A stretch of 17,335 nucleotides of DNA from DASTGO01 sp035719045 (GTDB taxonomy: Bacteria > Actinomycetota > Actinomycetes > Actinomycetales > Kineosporiaceae). Both the position numbers and the translations under genes were made by a program. Shown piece after piece: positions 5,485 to 13,020 of the stretch. Position 1 is the first letter of the stretch. Every line of letters starts with the position of its first letter. Location: positions 1 through 17,335 of the forward strand of contig DASTGO010000397.1 of the NCBI GenBank assembly GCA_035719045.1, given 5' to 3'. The notes beneath the pieces are model-generated. The model was not told the DNA's origin. It searched no databases and was given only the letters and a program-made list of their open reading frames with translations.

Positions 5485-7350
5485 TCAGCCGGAGACCGGC
5501 CACATCCCGAAGTCGGACGCCGACACCAGGCTCCAGACGATGACGGCCGTCACCAGGAGCGAGCCGACGAAGACCCGCCCGGTCTTGCGGAAGAAGTAGG
5601 TGTACAGGCAGGCGCTGAGCGGCCAGAGCACGAGCAGGGGCAGGTAGTAGATGCCGCCCATGCCCGTGGAGGTCGCGGTGTTGGGGTCCGAGCCGAACAG
5701 GGCAGAACCGCCGGTCAGGAACGGGACGTAGCAGAGCAGGACCCACACCAGGGCGCCGAGGGTCAGCACGACGGAGTTGACCAGCATCTCCTGCCAGAGA
5801 GGGGCCTTGCCCTTCCTCCACCGCAGGAAGCCGGCGAAGATGATGCCCTGCGCGAGGAAGTAGATGGCGAAGGGGACCACGTAACCGACGACCGCGTGCC
5901 AGCGAGCAGGGGTCATCGGCATCAGGGTCACCACCCACATCCGGAAGTCGACGTGCCAGGCGCCTGCCACGAAGGTGAGGACGGCGTAGACGGGTGCGAG
6001 GACGGCGACGGCCATGAGCAGTGCCCGGCCCGCTGCCCGCCGGTCGAGTCGGCCGTCGGATTCGGCCACGCCGTAGCTGGCCAGGGTCGCCCCGCGCCTG
6101 CGGGTGACCAGGACGTGGTTGGCGGCGATCAGTGCCCAGGCGATCACCCCGACGATCACCGACCAGACCATGTAGACGTTGGTGAACGTCTGGGGCCACA
6201 AGGCGTTCGCAGCAAGCCAGGGGGTGAGGAACATGTGCTTCCAGACCCACAGGTAGAGCAGCGGACCGACCGCCGTGGTGACCAACGCCCCGACCCACCA
6301 GCCGGCTCCGGTCAGGCCCCGGTACTCGGGCACCGGACGAGCCAGCACACCGAAGGCGCGGGTACGCAGGAGCACGCTGCCCATGGCGAACAGGAACAGG
6401 AACGCTCCGGCCAGGGCCACGGTGGTGCCCAGCAGTTTCGCGGGCCAGATCTGGTCGTCCTTGTTCAGGCCCTTCCCGTCGGTGAGGGTGCGCTGCATCC
6501 AGTCGATCGCGTTGCCGATCGCCGCCGGCGAGTCGGTGGACAGGGCGTGCTCCTCCCACGGGGTGTAGAGGATGCGGGCCGTCCCGTCCGCGATCGAGCC
6601 GTAGACCTTGCCCGGGGTGATCGGGTCCTTGGTCGCGAACGTGGCCTGGAGTTCGGGAGAGACGTTGGCATGCGACCCCTTGTCCACGAGGATCATCACG
6701 CCGAGCTCGGTCCACGTGCCGATGTTGTAGGCGATGTTGTGCAGCTTCAGGAACGGGGTGCTGTCGGGGACGCCGGGAATGTTCGGCTCGGACTCCATGT
6801 AGAAGATGGAGTTGTAGTTGTCGGGCTGGGACAGTGCGGCGGCGGTGGCCGCGCAGAACCCGCCCTGGGACATCCCGACCAGCCCGATGTGCTGGGTGTC
6901 CACGGTGGGCAGCCCGCGCAGGTAGGTCAGCACGTCGGGCCCGCCGCAGCCGGCGTCGAGATTGGCCCCCGTCGAGGAGCCGTGGCCGGTCTGGTCGGCG
7001 GAGACCACGACGAAGCCGCGCCGGGCCAGCTCCAGCGCCGTGTTGCTCATGTACTCCTTCTGGTTGTTCAGCCCGTGCCACATCGCGATGCCCGGCATGC
7101 GGTGCGTGGCTGAGGCGCTCTGCGGGGTGTACACGTAGGCGCTGATCTGGTGGCCGTCCGCCCCGAAGATCGCCGTCTCGGTCACGGAGGTCGATCCCCC
7201 GTCGGTGTTGACCGTTCGGGCCAGCAGGCTGCCGAGGATCATCATCAGGACGGCGACCGCGACCACGATCCTCGCGCGGTCGCGCGGTCGTCTCCCGTCA
7301 CCGTCACCCGTATCGGTCTGGGGCAGCTCTGGATCCAGAGAAGTCGTCAT
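5485..7350 (-). CDS. Membrane-anchored alpha/beta hydrolase with C-terminal multi-helix domain
   Basis: This 621-residue protein has a short cytoplasmic N-terminus, one helix (residues ~27-46), an alpha/beta-hydrolase domain (~55-295) and about eight helices (~305-330, 350-370, 390-415, 440-465, 485-510, 522-546, 565-587, 593-612). In the hydrolase domain WHGLNN (91-96) would form the oxyanion hole, DQTGHGSSTG (119-128) fits the family, GMSQGG holds the nucleophile Ser161, and His268 in EEHAL is a candidate catalytic histidine. Placement of the catalytic domain outside the membrane is inferred from the N-terminal helix. The reaction is unknown; ester cleavage is likely. It lies 81 bp after glpD on the same strand and may be co-transcribed with glpKD. 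A weak stem (CCCCA/TGGGG, 7408-7421) lies in the gap. The ATG start at 7350 is supported by an AAGGAGGG site. Confidence 0.85.
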   Translation of the reverse strand: MTTSLDPELPQTDTGDGDGRRPRDRARIVVAVAVLMMILGSLLARTVNTDGGSTSVTETAIFGADGHQISAYVYTPQSASATHRMPGIAMWHGLNNQKEYMSNTALELARRGFVVVSADQTGHGSSTGANLDAGCGGPDVLTYLRGLPTVDTQHIGLVGMSQGGFCAATAAALSQPDNYNSIFYMESEPNIPGVPDSTPFLKLHNIAYNIGTWTELGVMILVDKGSHANVSPELQATFATKDPITPGKVYGSIADGTARILYTPWEEHALSTDSPAAIGNAIDWMQRTLTDGKGLNKDDQIWPAKLLGTTVALAGAFLFLFAMGSVLLRTRAFGVLARPVPEYRGLTGAGWWVGALVTTAVGPLLYLWVWKHMFLTPWLAANALWPQTFTNVYMVWSVIVGVIAWALIAANHVLVTRRRGATLASYGVAESDGRLDRRAAGRALLMAVAVLAPVYAVLTFVAGAWHVDFRMWVVTLMPMTPARWHAVVGYVVPFAIYFLAQGIIFAGFLRWRKGKAPLWQEMLVNSVVLTLGALVWVLLCYVPFLTGGSALFGSDPNTATSTGMGGIYYLPLLVLWPLSACLYTYFFRKTGRVFVGSLLVTAVIVWSLVSASDFGMWPVSG

Positions 7351-7356
7351 TGAGTT

Positions 7357-7364
7357 CCCTCCTT
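7357..7364 (-). promoter_or_regulatory. Strong ribosome-binding site of the membrane hydrolase
   Basis: On the minus strand AAGGAGGG lies 6 nt before the ATG at 7350, fixing that start. Confidence 0.85.
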
Positions 7365-7431
7365 GTGTGGTCGTGCCGTGGTTGGTGGATCCGGGTGACG
7401 GTGAGTCCCCCAGCGGTGGGGCTGCGGAAGG

Positions 7432-9195
7432 TCAGGCGACCGGGACGATCTCCGGAGCCTCGCGGCGGGCGGAGTCCGCCGACGGGTCGTCGGGCTGCCG
7501 CTGCGACTCCCGCTCCGCGGACACCCTGGCCGTGTAGGTGTCCACCTCGGTCCGGCGGCGTGCGGAGTCCCAGCCCAGCGGCGCCGCTATCAGCTCGGCG
7601 ACCTCCTCGGCGCAGCCGACCCCGCGGTCGTCGGTCTCGATCGAGATCCGGGTCCGGCGGGTGAGGACGTCCTCCAGGTGCAGCGCACCCTCGTGGGTGA
7701 CCGCGTAGAGAGCCTCGACCCGCAGGTATCCGCCGCCGGTGTTCAGCTTCCGGGCCAGTGCAGGGTCCTCGCCGATCAGCTCGAGGAGTTCGCCGACCAG
7801 ATCGCCGTACCGGTGCAGCAGCCGCTCCAGGTCCTCGATGTCGATGCCGTGGGTATCGGCGAGGGCTCGGCGGCTGCTCCACAGCGCCCGGTACCCGTCG
7901 GCGCCGACGATCGGCACCTCGGCGGTGCAGCTCGACGGCACCGGCCGGTCCAGTCCCTCGACGGCGGCGTCGACGACATCCCGGGCCATCACGCGGTAGG
8001 TCGTGTACTTGCCGCCCGCCACCACCACCAGGCCCGGCGCCGGCCTGCCGACGACATGCTCGCGCGACAACGTGGAGGTGGAGTCGGCACCGCCGGACAG
8101 CAGCGGCCGAAGCCCGGCGTAGACACCCACGATGTCGTTGCGGCTCAAGGGAACCGCCAGCACGGAGTTGACCCGGGTCAGCAGGTACTCGATGTCCTGG
8201 TCGGAGGCGGCCGGATGGGACTTGTCCAGGTCCCAGTCGGTGTCGGTCGTCCCGATGATCCAGTGCGCCCCCCAGGGGATCACGAACAGGACGCTCTTCT
8301 CGGTCCGCAGGATCATCCCCGCCTCGGCGCGGATCCGGTCCCGGGGGACGACCAGGTGGATGCCCTTCGACGCCCGGACCCGCACGGTCGGGCGGACCTC
8401 CGCCAGGTCCTGCAGCTGCTCGGTCCACACCCCGGCCGCGTTGATCACCCGCCTGGCGCGGACGTCGTACTGCTCGCCCGTCTCGACGTCGCGGACCTGG
8501 GCGCCGACAACGCGGTCGCCGTCCCGGAGGAAGCCGACGACCCTGGCCCGGCTCGCGCACAGCGCTCCGTACCGGGCCGCGGTGCGCACGATCATCATGG
8601 TGTGCCGCGCGTCGTCGACCTGAGCGTCGTAGTAGCGGATCGCCCCCACAGCGACGTCCTCACGCAGCCCGGGGGCGATGGCGCGCAGACGGCGGTGGCT
8701 GAGGTGCCGGTGCATGGGCACCCCACGACGGGCACCCCCGGTGGCCGCCATCAGGTCGTACAGCAGCAGGCCGGAACCGACGTAGGGGCGTTCCCAGAAC
8801 CGGTGCTTGAGCGGGTAGAGGAACGGGACCGGTCGGACCAGGTGCGGTGCCAGCCGCTGCAGCAGCAGCCCTCGCTCGGTCAGGGCCTCCCGCACCAGGG
8901 AGAAGTCGAGCATCTCCAGATAGCGCAGGCCGCCGTGGATCAGCTTGCTGGACCGGCTGGACGTGCCGCCGGCCCAGTCCCCGGCTTCGACGAGTCCGGT
9001 GCGCAGGCCCCGGGTCACCGCGTCCAGAGCGGCTCCGGCACCGGTGACGCCTCCTCCCACCACGAGGACGTCGAGTTCCGGTCCGCGGGCCATGGCCTGC
9101 AGGGCTTCGTGCCGCCGGGCCGGCGACAGCGGCGGGACCCCGGCCGGGATCCGCAACCGGGCCGGGGTCAGACCGGCGGACTGGGGAGCTGACAT
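7432..9195 (-). CDS. glpD: Glycerol-3-phosphate dehydrogenase, FAD-dependent
   Basis: This 587-residue flavoprotein oxidises sn-glycerol-3-phosphate to dihydroxyacetone phosphate and passes electrons to the quinone pool at the inner face of the membrane. The N-terminus has the FAD dinucleotide-binding motif VVGGGVTGAG (residues ~45-54) at the end of a beta strand, followed by SSKLIHGGLRYLE, a signature of GlpD enzymes, and later GTTDTDWDLD and VVVAGGKYTTYR in the second half of the FAD domain. The last ~130 residues fit the helical C-terminal DAO domain. The length is normal for the family. I chose ATG 9195 because AGGAGG lies 8 nt upstream; an in-frame codon at 9276 would add 27 residues of no family character and overlap glpK. 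It follows glpK by 77 bp, which forms an operon for glycerol use. Confidence 0.95.
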   Translation of the reverse strand: MSAPQSAGLTPARLRIPAGVPPLSPARRHEALQAMARGPELDVLVVGGGVTGAGAALDAVTRGLRTGLVEAGDWAGGTSSRSSKLIHGGLRYLEMLDFSLVREALTERGLLLQRLAPHLVRPVPFLYPLKHRFWERPYVGSGLLLYDLMAATGGARRGVPMHRHLSHRRLRAIAPGLREDVAVGAIRYYDAQVDDARHTMMIVRTAARYGALCASRARVVGFLRDGDRVVGAQVRDVETGEQYDVRARRVINAAGVWTEQLQDLAEVRPTVRVRASKGIHLVVPRDRIRAEAGMILRTEKSVLFVIPWGAHWIIGTTDTDWDLDKSHPAASDQDIEYLLTRVNSVLAVPLSRNDIVGVYAGLRPLLSGGADSTSTLSREHVVGRPAPGLVVVAGGKYTTYRVMARDVVDAAVEGLDRPVPSSCTAEVPIVGADGYRALWSSRRALADTHGIDIEDLERLLHRYGDLVGELLELIGEDPALARKLNTGGGYLRVEALYAVTHEGALHLEDVLTRRTRISIETDDRGVGCAEEVAELIAAPLGWDSARRRTEVDTYTARVSAERESQRQPDDPSADSARREAPEIVPVA

Positions 9196-9203
9196 GACCT
9201 GGA

Positions 9204-9209
9204 CCTCCT
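9204..9209 (-). promoter_or_regulatory. Ribosome-binding site deciding the glpD start
   Basis: AGGAGG on the minus strand is 8 nt upstream of ATG 9195. No comparable site precedes the upstream in-frame candidate. Confidence 0.85.
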
Positions 9210-9272
9210 GAGCTGACAGTGCTTCGCGGGCTCGGCTGGCACGCGGGCCCGGTTCCGGTACCGGGTGGGGGA

Positions 9273-10790
9273 TCACTGCGCGGCGACCCAGTCGAGCGAG
9301 CGCTGTACCGCCTTCCGCCAGTCGGCGTAGCCGGCGGCACGCCGGTGCTCGTCGCAGGTCGGCGTCCAGCGCTCCGCTTCGCTCCAGTTGGCACGCAACT
9401 CGTCGGTGTCCTTCCAGAACCCGACGGCCAGGCCCGCCGCGTAGGCCGCTCCGAGAGCGGTGGTCTCCGCGATCACCGGCTTGCTCACGGGGATCCCGAG
9501 GACGTCGGACTGCAGCTGCATGCAGAGCCGGTTCGCCGTGATCCCGCCGTCGACCCGCAGGACGTCGACCCGCACGCCGGAGTCCTTCTCCATCGCCTCG
9601 AGCACGTCACGGCTCTGGTAGGCGATGGACTCCAACGTCGCGCGGGCCAGGTGTGCGCGGGTGTTGTACCGGGACAGGCCGACGACGGTGCCGCGGGCGT
9701 CGCTGCGCCAGTACGGGGCGAACAGGCCGGAGAAGGCCGGCACGAAGTAGACACCGCCGTTGTCGGCGACCTGGCGGGCCAGGCTCTCGCTCTCGGCGGC
9801 GTCGTCGATGATGCCGAGCTGGTCGCGCAGCCACTGGACGGCGGAGCCCGTCACGGCCACCGAGCCCTCGAGGGCGAAGACGGGCGGCTCGTCCCCGAAC
9901 TGGTAGCCGACGGTGGTGAGCAGGCCGTGCTGCGAGCGGACCCGCTGGGTACCGGTGTTGAGGAGCATGAAGTTGCCGGTTCCGTAGGTGTTCTTGGCCT
10001 CCCCCGGCGCGAAGCACACCTGGCCCACGGTGGCGGCCTGCTGGTCGCCGAGGGCGGAGGTCAGGGGGATCTCTCCGGCAAAGGGCCCCCGCCGCCGGGT
10101 GACCCCGTAGGTGAGTGGGTCGCTGGACGGCCGGATCTCGGGAAGCATCGCCCGGGGGATGCCGAAGAGGCCCAGCAGTTCGTCGTCCCAGTCGAGGGTG
10201 TCGAGGTTCATCAGCATGGTGCGGCTGGCGTTCGTCACATCGGTCAGGTGGGCTCCGCCGTCGACGCCGCCGGTGAGGTTCCACAGCAGCCAGGTGTCCG
10301 GCGTCCCGAACAGGGCGTCACCGCGTTCGGCCGCCTCCCGTAGACCGTCCACGTTCTCCAGCAGCCACTGCAGCTTGCCGCCTGAGAAGTAGGTGGCCGC
10401 AGGCAGCCCGGTCTTGCTCCGGATGACCTCACCACGGCCGTCGCGCCGCAGTTCCGCGGTGATCCGGTCGGTCCTGGTGTCCTGCCAGACGATGGCGTTG
10501 TGGACGGGGCGTCCGGTGCGGCGGCTCCAGACGATCGACGTCTCGCGCTGGTTGGCGATGCCGACGGCACACAGGTCCTGTGCGCTGAGGCGAGCCTCGA
10601 TGAGCGCGGTCTGGATGACGGCCTCGGTGCGGGTCCAGATCTCGACCGGGTTGTGCTCGACATACCCCGCCGCGGGGAGGATCTGCTCATGTTCCAGCTG
10701 GTGCCGCCCGACCTCCCGCCCGTTGTGGTCGAAGATCATGAAGCGGGTGCTGGTGGTCCCCTGGTCGATGGCGCCGACGAAGTCACCCAC
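9273..10790 (-). CDS. glpK: Glycerol kinase
   Basis: This 505-residue kinase of the FGGY family phosphorylates glycerol with ATP to sn-glycerol-3-phosphate in the cytoplasm. The phosphate-binding motif AIDQGTTSTR is at residues 7-16, the glycerol-binding Arg82-Glu83 lie in ANQRETSIVW, the FGGY-type signature is YFSGGKLQWLLEN (134-146), the catalytic base is Asp249 in ALGDQQA, and the ATP site has GTGNFMLLNTG (270-280) and VDGGITANRL (413-422). The length is the usual ~500 residues. The start is taken as GTG 10790, giving VGDFVGAIDQG; GGTGG 6 nt upstream is a modest ribosome-binding site. A longer frame from a TTG at 10853 is possible but adds 21 residues without family likeness. It is the first gene of glpK-glpD, divergent from a TetR-like regulator; no glpF glycerol channel gene is visible. 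Confidence 0.95.
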   Translation of the reverse strand: MGDFVGAIDQGTTSTRFMIFDHNGREVGRHQLEHEQILPAAGYVEHNPVEIWTRTEAVIQTALIEARLSAQDLCAVGIANQRETSIVWSRRTGRPVHNAIVWQDTRTDRITAELRRDGRGEVIRSKTGLPAATYFSGGKLQWLLENVDGLREAAERGDALFGTPDTWLLWNLTGGVDGGAHLTDVTNASRTMLMNLDTLDWDDELLGLFGIPRAMLPEIRPSSDPLTYGVTRRRGPFAGEIPLTSALGDQQAATVGQVCFAPGEAKNTYGTGNFMLLNTGTQRVRSQHGLLTTVGYQFGDEPPVFALEGSVAVTGSAVQWLRDQLGIIDDAAESESLARQVADNGGVYFVPAFSGLFAPYWRSDARGTVVGLSRYNTRAHLARATLESIAYQSRDVLEAMEKDSGVRVDVLRVDGGITANRLCMQLQSDVLGIPVSKPVIAETTALGAAYAAGLAVGFWKDTDELRANWSEAERWTPTCDEHRRAAGYADWRKAVQRSLDWVAAQ

Positions 10791-10876
10791 GGGGGGCCAC
10801 CGTCCCTGTGGTGAACCGCCCGGGACGAGGGAACGGGCCGGGCCTGCCCGCAAGGGTCACCCCGCCCAGGACCCCC

Positions 10877-10939
10877 CGGGACGACCGGCAGACCCCACGG
10901 GACGACCGGCGGACCCCACGGGACGACCGGCCAGGGCCG
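10877..10939. repeat. 21-bp tandem repeat upstream of glpK
   Basis: There are two full units (10877-10897, 10898-10918) plus the first 12 bases of a third (10919-10930). Each starts CGGGACGACCGG, and the two full units differ at one base. They lie 87-149 bp upstream of the glpK start, in its leader or promoter. Each unit contains GACCGG-type half sites that a regulator could bind, but no palindrome spans the unit. Confidence 0.8.
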
Positions 10940-11072
10940 CGAGGACGACGAGGAACCGGCTCGCACCGCCCATCCCGTGATGTCGCAGCCACCTCAGCCC
11001 TCCTCGGAGTCGCTGACCTGCACCTTTTGGGGGCCGTGGGCACGAATTCGCACCGGCGGACGAACCCGAATG

Positions 11073-11099
11073 CAGATCCAGAGAATTTCTACGGATCTG
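11073..11099. promoter_or_regulatory. Candidate operator for the TetR-like regulator
   Basis: CAGATCC (11073-11079) and its exact complement GGATCTG (11093-11099) are 13 bp apart, a spacing that could suit a dimeric repressor. It ends 5 bp before the -10 candidate TAGGCT and would block that promoter. Assignment to this regulator is by position only. Confidence 0.4.
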
Positions 11100-11104
11100 G
11101 AGGC

Positions 11105-11110
11105 TAGGCT
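11105..11110 (+). promoter_or_regulatory. Possible -10 element for the regulator gene
   Basis: TAGGCT fits the actinobacterial TANNNT -10 pattern and lies 65 bp upstream of the chosen start. No clear TTGACA-like -35 lies at the proper distance, so this is weak. Confidence 0.3.
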
Positions 11111-11160
11111 GTCCGCTGCCGGTCGTCAACAAGCTGTTGGTCCCGCCCGACCCCATCCTC

Positions 11161-11168
11161 GAAGGGAG
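11161..11168 (+). promoter_or_regulatory. Ribosome-binding site deciding the regulator start
   Basis: GAAGGGAG lies 6 nt before GTG 11175. The downstream in-frame ATG 11232 has only a weak GCGGGAA-like site. Confidence 0.6.
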
Positions 11169-11174
11169 CCCCCG

Positions 11175-11993
11175 GTGCCTTCCCAGGCGCGGCGCGCACC
11201 TCGGCGCACCCCCGCTGAACAGCGGGAACGCATGCCACGTCGAACTCCGGCGGAGACCAGAGAGCTGATGCTGCGGGCAGCGACCGACCTGGTCCGGGAG
11301 CACGCCCAGGCCAGCGGTGACGACGTCGTCGCCTCAGCCCTGGCCCATGTCCGGCTCACCCAGGTGGCCGAGCGGGCGACCTCGATCGTCAGGGCCGAGA
11401 GCGGCGACCAGACGGCGAAGGCGATCACGACGGGAGCCATCTACCAGCACTGGCCCACCCAGGTCGACTTCCAGGTGGACGTGCTGTTCCACATCGCCGA
11501 ACTGCAGTCCACCCTCGTCCCTGGACTACCCGAGAGCCTGCAGCGATTCCGGGACGCGCACGCCGCGGGCCTCCCGCTGGAGAAGGTCCTCATGAAGACC
11601 ATGGAGGACGTCCATCGCCACTACCGCGAGGACCCGATGTACCGGGTCGAACTCAGCTTCCTGATCGGGGCATGCGACCCCCGCCTCCGGGCGGCGCTCA
11701 CCCATCGCCAGGACGCCTTCTACCGTTCCGTCGACGAGGCCTATCGGGGCCTGCTGGCCGCCTACGGCCTGCGAATGCGGGCACCCTTCACGATCCGCGA
11801 CCTGTCCCGGGTCATCTCCGCGCAGATCGCCGGCTCGGTGGTCATCTGGCACGCCGACCCCGGACTCCTGGACGACCCGCTCGGCGAGAAGGACGCCTCC
11901 CTGATGTCACGGTCGATCCTCGCCGCCTTCGAACGCCTCACCGAACCGGCCGGCCCGCCCGCCGACCGGTGCGGAAAACTCCGCTGCGAGTAG
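11175..11993 (+). CDS. TetR/AcrR-like transcriptional regulator
   Basis: This 272-residue protein has an N-terminal DNA-binding domain and a helical C-terminal part typical of TetR regulators. The first helix is ETRELMLRAATDLVREH (residues ~27-43), the second helix of the HTH begins LTQVAERA (61-68), and the recognition helix is TTGAIYQHWPTQVDF (85-99), matching the family pattern of G-IY-H-P-K. Between the two HTH helices there are about 16 residues (TSIVRAESGDQTAKAI) where ~5 are usual, so the turn carries an insertion. The C-terminal 150 residues would bind an unknown ligand and dimerise. It is divergent from glpKD and is a candidate regulator of that operon and of itself (inference). Residues 9-32 are a 12-residue tandem duplication. 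The start could also be ATG 11232, which would remove the first copy. Confidence 0.82.
   Translation: MPSQARRAPRRTPAEQRERMPRRTPAETRELMLRAATDLVREHAQASGDDVVASALAHVRLTQVAERATSIVRAESGDQTAKAITTGAIYQHWPTQVDFQVDVLFHIAELQSTLVPGLPESLQRFRDAHAAGLPLEKVLMKTMEDVHRHYREDPMYRVELSFLIGACDPRLRAALTHRQDAFYRSVDEAYRGLLAAYGLRMRAPFTIRDLSRVISAQIAGSVVIWHADPGLLDDPLGEKDASLMSRSILAAFERLTEPAGPPADRCGKLRCE
11199..11270 (+). repeat. 36-bp protein-level tandem duplication at the regulator N-terminus
   Basis: Codons 9-20 encode PRRTPAEQRERM and codons 21-32 encode PRRTPAETRELM. Ten of twelve residues are identical, yet every identical codon except Met uses a different synonym in the two copies (for instance CGG/CGT, CGC/CGA, ACC/ACT, CGG/AGA). 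Confidence 0.8.
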
Positions 11994-12182
11994 CCGCCCC
12001 AACCCGTCGAACGGCGGGGCGCACCGCCCGGCGAGGTGACGGCACCGCCCGATCCCGCCCGATGACGCACGGTCCTCGACGTCCTCGGCCGCCACGGCCA
12101 CCCGATCCCGCTGCAGGTGGACAACCCCGCCGGCGAGCGGTCACCGACCGGCCCGGCACCTTCGCGCACCCCGGCGACCGAC
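11994..12182. other. Gap between convergent genes
   Basis: This 189-bp gap holds no supported gene. A weak stem CGCCCC (11995-12000) with GGGGCG (12016-12021) directly follows the regulator stop and might end transcription. GGCACCGCCCG-like motifs recur at about 12021 and 12050. Confidence 0.4.
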
Positions 12183-12962
12183 CTACAGCGAACGCAACCA
12201 GCCGGACACCGCCGCCGCGGCCTCGGCCGCCCCCGGGGTGAGCCCGTGGTCCCCCGGCACCGCCACCACCTCGACGCCGGACACGGCGGCACTGACCTCG
12301 CCGGGGCGGCCGAACGGGTCCCGCTCCCCCTGCACGACCAGGACGGGCACCCCCGCCCCGGCCAGTTCTCCGGCGCGACTGCGTTCCGGCCTGCCCGGCG
12401 GATGCAGCGGGAAGGACAGGCAGACGACGGCGGACGCCCCGGTCGGCGCGGCGGTCCGGCAGGCGACCCGAGCCCCGGCGCTGCGCCCGCCGACCACCAG
12501 CGGGCGGTTCCTGATATCCGCAGGCCCGCCGGTGATATCTGCAGGCCCGCCGGTGATATCCGCAGGCCCGCCAGTGCCCGCACCGCGGCCCAGGTCACCG
12601 CCCCCTGCGGTACCCGGATCCGCCGCAGTGTCCGGCTCCGCGCCGGCGTCCAGGGCGGCCAGCCCGTCGAGCGCGGCCAGCCAGCCCACGTCGAGCCGGG
12701 CCGGCGCCGGAGCCACCTTCTTCCCGGCGACCCGCCACGGCTGCTCGACCAGCACCACCCGCCAGCCGATCCCGGTGCCCGCTGCCGCAACGGCGACCAG
12801 GTCCGCCGCCTCGATCCCGCCGCCCGCCCCGTGACCGAGGACCAGGGTGCCGGCGGGCGCCCCACCGGCCGGGGGCAGGTGCAGATGGAGGCGGGCCGGG
12901 CCGAGCGGGGTCGGCACCTCCCGCACCAGCGGCGACGGGCCGTGGTCGGGGCGGGCGGTCAT
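12183..12962 (-). CDS. Alpha/beta hydrolase of the KANL3/Tex30 type
   Basis: This 259-residue cytoplasmic protein has an alpha/beta-hydrolase fold. The N-terminal beta strand ends in VLGHGAGGG (residues 41-49), the oxyanion region of the family. The nucleophile elbow is VVGGRSAGAR with Ser161, the acid is Asp215 in QGERDPFG, and the histidine is His239 in PGDHGL, so the catalytic triad is complete. The pattern GGRSAGARVA fits the KANL3/Tex30 (COG3571-like) family, whose substrates are mostly unknown. A Gly/Ala/Asp-rich insertion (residues ~107-152), including three GGPADIT repeats, lies just before the nucleophile strand. The ATG start at 12962 has GGAG 6 nt upstream. The gene is divergent from the GH59 gene, with 188 bp between the two starts, and ends with TAG. 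Confidence 0.88.
   Translation of the reverse strand: MTARPDHGPSPLVREVPTPLGPARLHLHLPPAGGAPAGTLVLGHGAGGGIEAADLVAVAAAGTGIGWRVVLVEQPWRVAGKKVAPAPARLDVGWLAALDGLAALDAGAEPDTAADPGTAGGGDLGRGAGTGGPADITGGPADITGGPADIRNRPLVVGGRSAGARVACRTAAPTGASAVVCLSFPLHPPGRPERSRAGELAGAGVPVLVVQGERDPFGRPGEVSAAVSGVEVVAVPGDHGLTPGAAEAAAAVSGWLRSL
12512..12574 (-). repeat. Three 21-bp units in the hydrolase gene
   Basis: Units at 12512-12532, 12533-12553 and 12554-12574 differ at only single positions. On the coding strand they encode the heptad GGPADIT three times. Each contains GATATC. High identity suggests recent expansion. Confidence 0.9.
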
Positions 12963-13020
12963 GGGTCACTCCGGTCGGGGCGGGTCGTCGCCGACACCCT
13001 ACGTGCCTGCGGGCCGCCAG

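Larger units (their letters stand above)
10791..11174. other. Divergent control region between glpK and the regulator
   Basis: This 384-bp stretch holds no convincing gene. It contains a 21-bp tandem repeat (10877-10939), the palindrome CGAATTCG (11043-11050), an inverted repeat (11073-11099) and a TANNNT-type -10 candidate (11105-11110). It is the natural place for the promoters of both glpKD and the regulator. The AT-rich patch AGAATTTCT at 11082-11090 stands out from the GC-rich surroundings. Confidence 0.7.

Noticed and set aside
5368..7113. A 581-codon plus-strand frame opposite the membrane hydrolase
   Set aside because: Its composition is that of an antisense shadow, and it crosses the terminator hairpin. 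The minus-strand protein has a catalytic motif and regular helices.
7408..7421. Terminator between glpD and the membrane hydrolase
   Set aside because: Only a 5-bp stem (CCCCA/TGGGG) is present, too weak to claim; co-transcription remains possible.
10791..10853. Longer GlpK N-terminus from TTG 10853
   Set aside because: The added residues (RAGPARSLVPGGSPQ...) have no counterpart in glycerol kinases, which start shortly before AIDQGTTSTR. The case is not closed, because the ribosome-binding site at 10790 is only modest.
10977..11174. N-terminal extension of the regulator to 10977
   Set aside because: It would run through the inverted repeat and -10 candidate and lacks regulator-like sequence. 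GTG 11175 has a ribosome-binding site.
12068..12182. A possible gene remnant reading RTVLDVLGRHGHPIPLQVDN after a TGA
   Set aside because: The stretch looks mildly protein-like but has no start and no recognisable family, and then only continues antisense to the hydrolase. It is too short to support.
12512..12574. CRISPR-like repeats
   Set aside because: The units are directly adjacent with no spacers and lie in frame within a gene.
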